A stretch of DNA of 64,000 nucleotides from Scilla litardierei (taxonomy: Eukaryota; Streptophyta; Magnoliopsida; Asparagales; Asparagaceae), in NCBI GenBank assembly GCA_030789695.1, contig CM061141.1, positions 168,957,079-169,021,078 of the forward strand, given 5' to 3'. Below are positions 58,995-64,000 of the stretch, piece by piece (position 1 is the first letter of the stretch; each line of letters opens with the position of its first letter). A program made the position numbers and the translations under genes. The notes below the pieces were generated by a model. The model did not search any database. It was not told the origin of the DNA and saw only the letters and a program-made list of their open reading frames with translations.

Positions 58995-59975
58995 TTAAAA
59001 AATAGACCCGTGCTCAGAAAAATCAACAAAATTGTTCGTTGAAACTAGGAGATCACAATCTTCAACTTAAAAATAAGAGCAAAAATCATATCCTTTAAAA
59101 AAAGATCCATATCTTATAGAAAATGTAGAAAATAGCCCAAAGCTCAGAACAATTGTCCGTTGGAATCAGGAGATCGGCAGCTTCAATTTAAAAAAATAAG
59201 AAAAGACAAAATTAGGCCAAAAAATCATATCATTTAATAAAAGATCCATATCTTTCATAAAATTTAGAAAATAGACTCGAGCTTAGAAAAATTCGCAAAA
59301 CTTTTGGTTGGAACCGGGAGATCACCATCATCAACTGAAAAATAAGAGAAGATAAAATTAGACAATAAAAATCATATCATTTAATATAAAGATTCATAAC
59401 TTACAAAAAATGTAGAAAATAGACAGGAGCTTAGAAAAATCTGCAAAAATATTCGTTGTAACCAGGCGATTGCCATATTCAACAAAAAAAATAAGAGAAG
59501 ACAAAATTAGGCTAAAAATTCATATAAGTTAATAAAACGATCGATATCCTTCAGAAAATAAAGAAAATATCACCGATCTCAGAAAAATCTACAAAAATGT
59601 CGGTTGGAATCGGGAAATAGCCACCCCCAACTAAAAAATAAGAGAAGACAAAATTAGGCCCAAAAATATATCATTAAATGAAAATATCCATATCTTCCAT
59701 AAAACGCAGAAAATAGCCCTGAGGTTAGAAAAATCCGCAAAAATGTACGTTGGAGAAGATCAACATTTTCAATTGAAAAATAAGAGAAGAAAAATTGGGA
59801 TATAAAAATCATATCTTTTAATATAAAGATCCATATCTTTCAGAAAATATAGAAAATATGACCGAGCTTAGAAAAGTCCGAAAAAATGTTCGTTGGAACT
59901 AGTAGATCGAATTTTCAACTTAAAAAAAATAAGAGAGGCCAAAATTCGGCCATAAAATCATATTATTTTGAACCC
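58995..59975 (-). repeat. ~147-bp satellite array, inverted orientation
   Basis: About 6.5 monomers read on the minus strand (plus strand shows GAGATCGCCATCTTCAACTG-like words followed by AAAATAAGAGAAGACAAAATT). This is the only sizeable block opposite to the arrays at 5-33 and 44.9-46.9 kb. Confidence 0.9.
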
Positions 59976-59989
59976 GTGAGTGGATTATT

Positions 59990-60480
59990 ATTGTTTTCTT
60001 ATGAAAAGCGACGGTGATGCACTATAGATGTCAAGATTTCGGTCGTTTGATGCCCGGATTGGCCTATACCTTCGGCTGCCAGAAATAGTTAAATGCTTCA
60101 ACACTACTATTCGCAGCAACCGTGGGGTTATTATCATAATCGAAATCTAATGAGAATTCAAGGAAACTACCTCTCCTCTTCACATAGAAACATGAGACGC
60201 TTCACATTTAATCTCTTATTTACCCACAACCCCTGCGAAATCCATGTGAGTCCCAAAAATCGTTAACCGTTGCAATTGCTTATGTAACGACTTTTATTGG
60301 CATTGTGGAAAAATAAAGGGCCAATGAGGAGCATCCGTAGTTTCTAAGAGGAGGTAGTTTCCATGACTTTCCATGAGATTTCGTGTGGGATAACCACTTG
60401 CTTGCTGCGAATAGTGGGGTTGAAGCATTTTACTATTTCTGGTAGCCCAAGCTATTGGGCAATCCAGTCAACAAACTACC
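59990..60480. repeat. Inverted pair of ~337-bp satellite monomers
   Basis: 60000-60295 is a diverged monomer of the ~337-bp satellite. 60345-60480 repeats part of it in reverse. GGCTGCCAGAAATAGTTAAA (60068) is mirrored by TTTACTATTTCTGGTAGCC near 60437, and the GAGGTAGTTTCC and ACTACCTCTCC words pair likewise. The two could form a long hairpin. Confidence 0.75.
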
Positions 60481-61040
60481 GAAATCTTGGCACCAACGTG
60501 CCACGCCCCGCTTCCCAGGATACCTGGGAAGTAGGAATCCGTCACATGTATGCCTGAAGAGGCAAAGGTAATGGAGAATGAGAGGAGAAGAGAGAGAAAT
60601 AAGACAGAGGCAGGCCACTGCGCACATGCTGGGATAGTACGTGTAATGCTCCACAATACTTAATGAATCGCAATATAACCCAAAGATACATAGAAACACA
60701 ACATTTCAAAACAAATAACCTTCCATATAGGTAACAAGGCTCAATTAAAACTTATGTACACATTTCTCTCAGGTACAACTCAACACACCCAAGTATAACA
60801 CTAGTGTTGAGTATTGAACTTCTCCCTACTTGGTATTGATGATGAGCAACCATAAATACTTGTGACTAATCCCCCTACTTGCAGTTAATCTATTGCCTAA
60901 GAATATCATGAAGATCAATTAGTAATGGATGTCACTTAAGGATCAATCAAAGCGTGAAAAATGGATTGGATGATCAAATATGATGAATGAAGTTCCTAGA
61001 AGACTTCAAGCTCATTCTTTGGAAATAAGAGAGGCTAATA
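60481..61040 (-). mobile_element. Tekay-like LTR fragment (approximate)
   Basis: From 60499 the plus strand reads TGCCACGCCCCGCTTCCCA, the reverse complement of the E2 LTR terminus (TGGGAAGCGGGGCGTGACA form). It is therefore probably the end of a related LTR in minus orientation. The rest, to about 61040, has no ORF and no visible partner LTR. The right border is unknown. Confidence 0.4.
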
Positions 61041-64000
61041 CAAGATGTAAATGCTATTCTAATTGAAATTTCGTGGGAATAAGAAAACCTACCTCCTCTC
61101 CATATAGAAACAACGTTTACTCTCCATTTGTCCTCACATTCCTCCAAAACTCTCACGAATTTCGTGCGAATACCAGAAATCAGAGACGGGTGCCATTGCT
61201 TATGCTTAGAATCCAAGAGTAAACTCTTGTAGTTTTTGGTGACGCGCTATCGAAAGCTCAGGAATTGGGATTTCGATCGGTTGAGGCCAATAATGCCTCC
61301 TTCATCCATTAGAGTGAGCTAGTGCAGCCAGAAACTGAAAAATGCTTCAAACCTTCTATTCTGGACAACCGTTGGGCAATGCCAATTGAAATTTCGTGGG
61401 AATAGAGGAAACAACCTCCACTCCACATTGAAACAATGTTTACACTCCATTTGTCCTCATATTCTTCTAAAACTCTCACGAATTCTGTGTGAGTCCCAAA
61501 AATCAGAGACAAGTGCAATTTCTTGTGTTTTGAATCCAAGAGTAAATTCTTGCAGTTTTTCGATACAAAACGATGGTGACGCACCATCGAAAGCTCAGGA
61601 ATGAAGATTTCGATCGTTTGAGGCCTAGAATGCCCTCCTTCATCTATTAGAGTGAGCTAGGGTAGCCAGAAACCGAGAATGCATCAAACCTGCTATTTTG
61701 GGCAACTGTTGGGCAATTCCAATTGAAATTTCGTGGAAACAGAGGAAACAACCTCCACTCCACATTGAAACAACGTTTACTCTCCATTTGACCTCATATT
61801 CCTCCAAAAATCTCACAAAATCCGTGCGAGTGCTTGAAATCAGAAACGGGTGCAATTGCTTGTGTTTTGAATCCAAGAGTATATTCTGGTAGTTTTTCTG
61901 TAGAAAACGATGGTGACGCACTATCAGAAGATCAGGAACAAAGATTTTGATCGTTTGAGTCCTAGAATGCCTTCTTTCATCCATTAGAGTGAGCTAGGGC
62001 TGCCAGAAACTGAAAAATACTTCAAACGTATTATTTTGGATAACTGTTGGGCAATTCCAATTAAAATTTCGACGGAATTGGGAAAACTACATCCTCTCCA
62101 CGTAGTAACAACATTTACTCTCCATTTGTCCTCATATTCCTCCAAAACTCCCACGAAATCTGTGCTAGTCCCAAAAATCAGAGACGGTTGCAATTACTTG
62201 TGTTTTGAATCCAAGAGTTAATTCTTGTAGTTTTTCGGTAGATAACGATGGTGATGCACAATCGGAAGCTCTGGAACGAATATTTCGATCGTTTGAGGCC
62301 TAAAATACCATCCCTTAGAGTGAGCTAGGGCAGCCAGAAATCGAAAAAAATTCTTCAAACCATCTATTTTGGGCAACTGTTGGGCAATTGCAATTAAATT
62401 TCGTGGGAATAAAGCAAACAACCTCCTCTTTGCATTGAAACAATGTTTACTCTACATTTGTCCTCATAGTCCTTCAAAACTCCCATGCAATCCTCGCGAG
62501 TCCCAGAAATCAGAGACGGGCGCAATTACTTTTGTTTTGAATCCAAGAGTAAATTATTATTGTTTTTTGGTAGAAAACGATGGAGACGCACTATCGAAAA
62601 CTCAATAACGAAGATTTCGATCATTTGGGTCCTAGAATGCACTCCTTCATCCATTAGAGTGATCTAGGGCAGTCAGAAACCGAAAAATGCTTCAAACCTT
62701 CTATTTTGGGCAACCATTTGATAATTCCAACTGAAATGTCTTGGGACTAGTAAACAACCTTCTCTCCCCATAGAAAAAACGTTTACTCTCCATTGTCCTC
62801 ATATTCCTCCAAAACTCCCACGAAATCCGTGCGAGTCCCAGAAATCAGAGACATGTGCAGTTGCTTGTGTTTTGAATCCAAGAGTAAATTCATGTAGTTT
62901 TTTTGTAGAAAACAATGGTGACGGACTATCGGAAGCACATGAACGATGATTTCGATCGTTTGAGGCCTAGAATTCACTCCTTCATACATCGTAGTGAGCT
63001 AGGGCAGCCAGAAATTGAAAAATGCTTCAAACCTTTTATTTTGGACAACCGTTGGGCAATGCCAATTAAAATTTCATCGGAATTGGGAAAACTACCCCCT
63101 CTCTACGTAGAAACAACGTTTACAATCCATTTGTCCTCGTATTCCTCTAAAACTCCCACGAAATCCGTGCGAGTCCCAAAAATCAAAGATGGGTGCAATT
63201 GCTTTTGTTTTGAATCCAAGTTTTAATTCTTGTAGTATTTCGATGGAAACCAATGGTGACGCACTATCAGAAGCACAAGAACGAATATTTTGATCGTTTG
63301 AGACCTAGAATGCATTCCTTCATCCATTAGACTGAACCAGGGCAGTCAGAAATCGAAAATTACTTCAAACATTCTATTTTGTGCAACCATTGGGAAATTC
63401 CAGTTGAAACTTCGTGGTAATAAAGAAAACAACCTACTCTCTGCATTGAAACAATGTTTACTTTACATTTTTCCTCATAGTCCTCCAAAACTCCCACAAA
63501 ATTCTCGCGAGTCTCCGAAATCAAAGACATGTACAATTGCTTGTGTTTTGAATATAAGAGTAAATTCAAGTCGTTTTCAGTAGAAAAAGATGGTTACGTA
63601 CTATCGAAAGCTCAGCAACGAAGATTTCGATTGTTTGAGGCCTAGAATGCACTCCTTCATCGATTAGAGTGAGCTAGGGCAGCCAGAAGCCGAAAAATAC
63701 TTCAAACCTGCAATTTTGGGCAACTATTGGACAATTCCAATTTAAATTACGTGGGAATAGAGGAAACAACATCCACTTTGCATATAAACAACATTTACTC
63801 TCTATTTGTCCTCATATTCCACCAAAACATCGACGAATTCCATGGGAGTCCCAGAAATCAGAGACGAGTGCCATTTTTTGTGTTTTGAATTTAAGAGTAA
63901 ATTCTTTTAGTTTTTTGGGTAGAAAACGATGGTGACGCACTATCGGAAGCTCAGGAACGAATATTTCGATCGTTTGAGGCCTAGAACGGCATTCTTCACC
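61041..64000 (+). repeat. ~337-bp satellite array, continuing past the window
   Basis: About 8.7 monomers. The text AGTGAGCTAGGGCAGCCAG (with changes) occurs near 61310, 61650, 61988, 62319, 62660, 62993, 63330 and 63668, at 331-341-bp spacing. Other fixed words are TGAATCCAAGAGTAAATTC, TTTCGATCGTTTGAGGCC and TTGGGCAATTCCAATTGAA. On the minus strand most monomers carry a short ORF with text like LLDSKHKQLHPSLISGTRT and EEYEDKWRVNVVSMW. No family match is recognised. I see no similarity to the 147-bp satellite. Confidence 0.92.

Overview
The window looks like repeat-dense, probably heterochromatic (pericentromeric-type) nuclear DNA of a flowering plant. Support: plant LTR-retrotransposon lineages (Sirevirus-like Ty1/copia, and Athila/Tat-, Tekay- and Tat-like Ty3/gypsy), initiator-Met and Asp tRNA primer-binding sites, a plant hAT-type element, about 20 kb of a ~147-bp satellite, a second ~337-bp satellite and a 500-N scaffold gap. 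I cannot name the species. I see no ordinary host gene, tRNA, rRNA or CRISPR. Every coding stretch I can support is retrotransposon-derived. E0 to E5 are my own labels.

Layout. 1-2.4 kb: AT-rich DNA with short repeats. 2.4-5.35 kb (E0): decayed minus-strand gypsy gag-like element ending at a PBS-like site, where satellite begins in place of an LTR. 5.35-32.8 kb: a ~147-bp satellite array, all in one orientation apart from small flipped pieces. It is interrupted by E1 (6351-13420, gag-only Sirevirus-like element, 1,724-bp LTRs, 5-bp TSD), a non-autonomous hAT (14876-16275, 8-bp TSD), a Helitron-like insert (23.8-24.7 kb), an organelle-like insert (25.4-26.2 kb) and a small unknown insert (27.6-27.85 kb). 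32.8-34.9 kb: unassigned DNA. 34900-40178 (E3): gag-only gypsy element with tRNA-Asp PBS. 40.2-42 kb: unassigned. About 42.0-44.86 kb (E4): gag-only Tekay-like remnant. 44.86-46.93 kb: satellite, then the gap. 47.4-58.3 kb: the 3' end of a Tat-like element (E5) with an antisense ORF, split by E2 (47821-57024), a coding-free gypsy-like element with 2,647-bp LTRs. 58.3-59.0 kb: copia gag remnant. 59.0-60.0 kb: inverted satellite. 60.0-64 kb: ~337-bp satellite running off the window.

Main results. (1) The ~147-bp satellite is recognisably homologous (about 74% over ~88 bp by hand) to a subrepeat inside the LTR of E3, so it probably came from an LTR. (2) E1 (copia) and E2 (gypsy-like) carry related ~113-bp-period arrays of the TAGTCGGTC / GACCGACTA palindrome at the same place, just upstream of the LTR TATA box. 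This suggests a promoter module shared across superfamilies. (3) Every retroelement whose interior can be read has gag only or nothing, and none has pol. The locus appears to be built from elements that need proteins supplied in trans.
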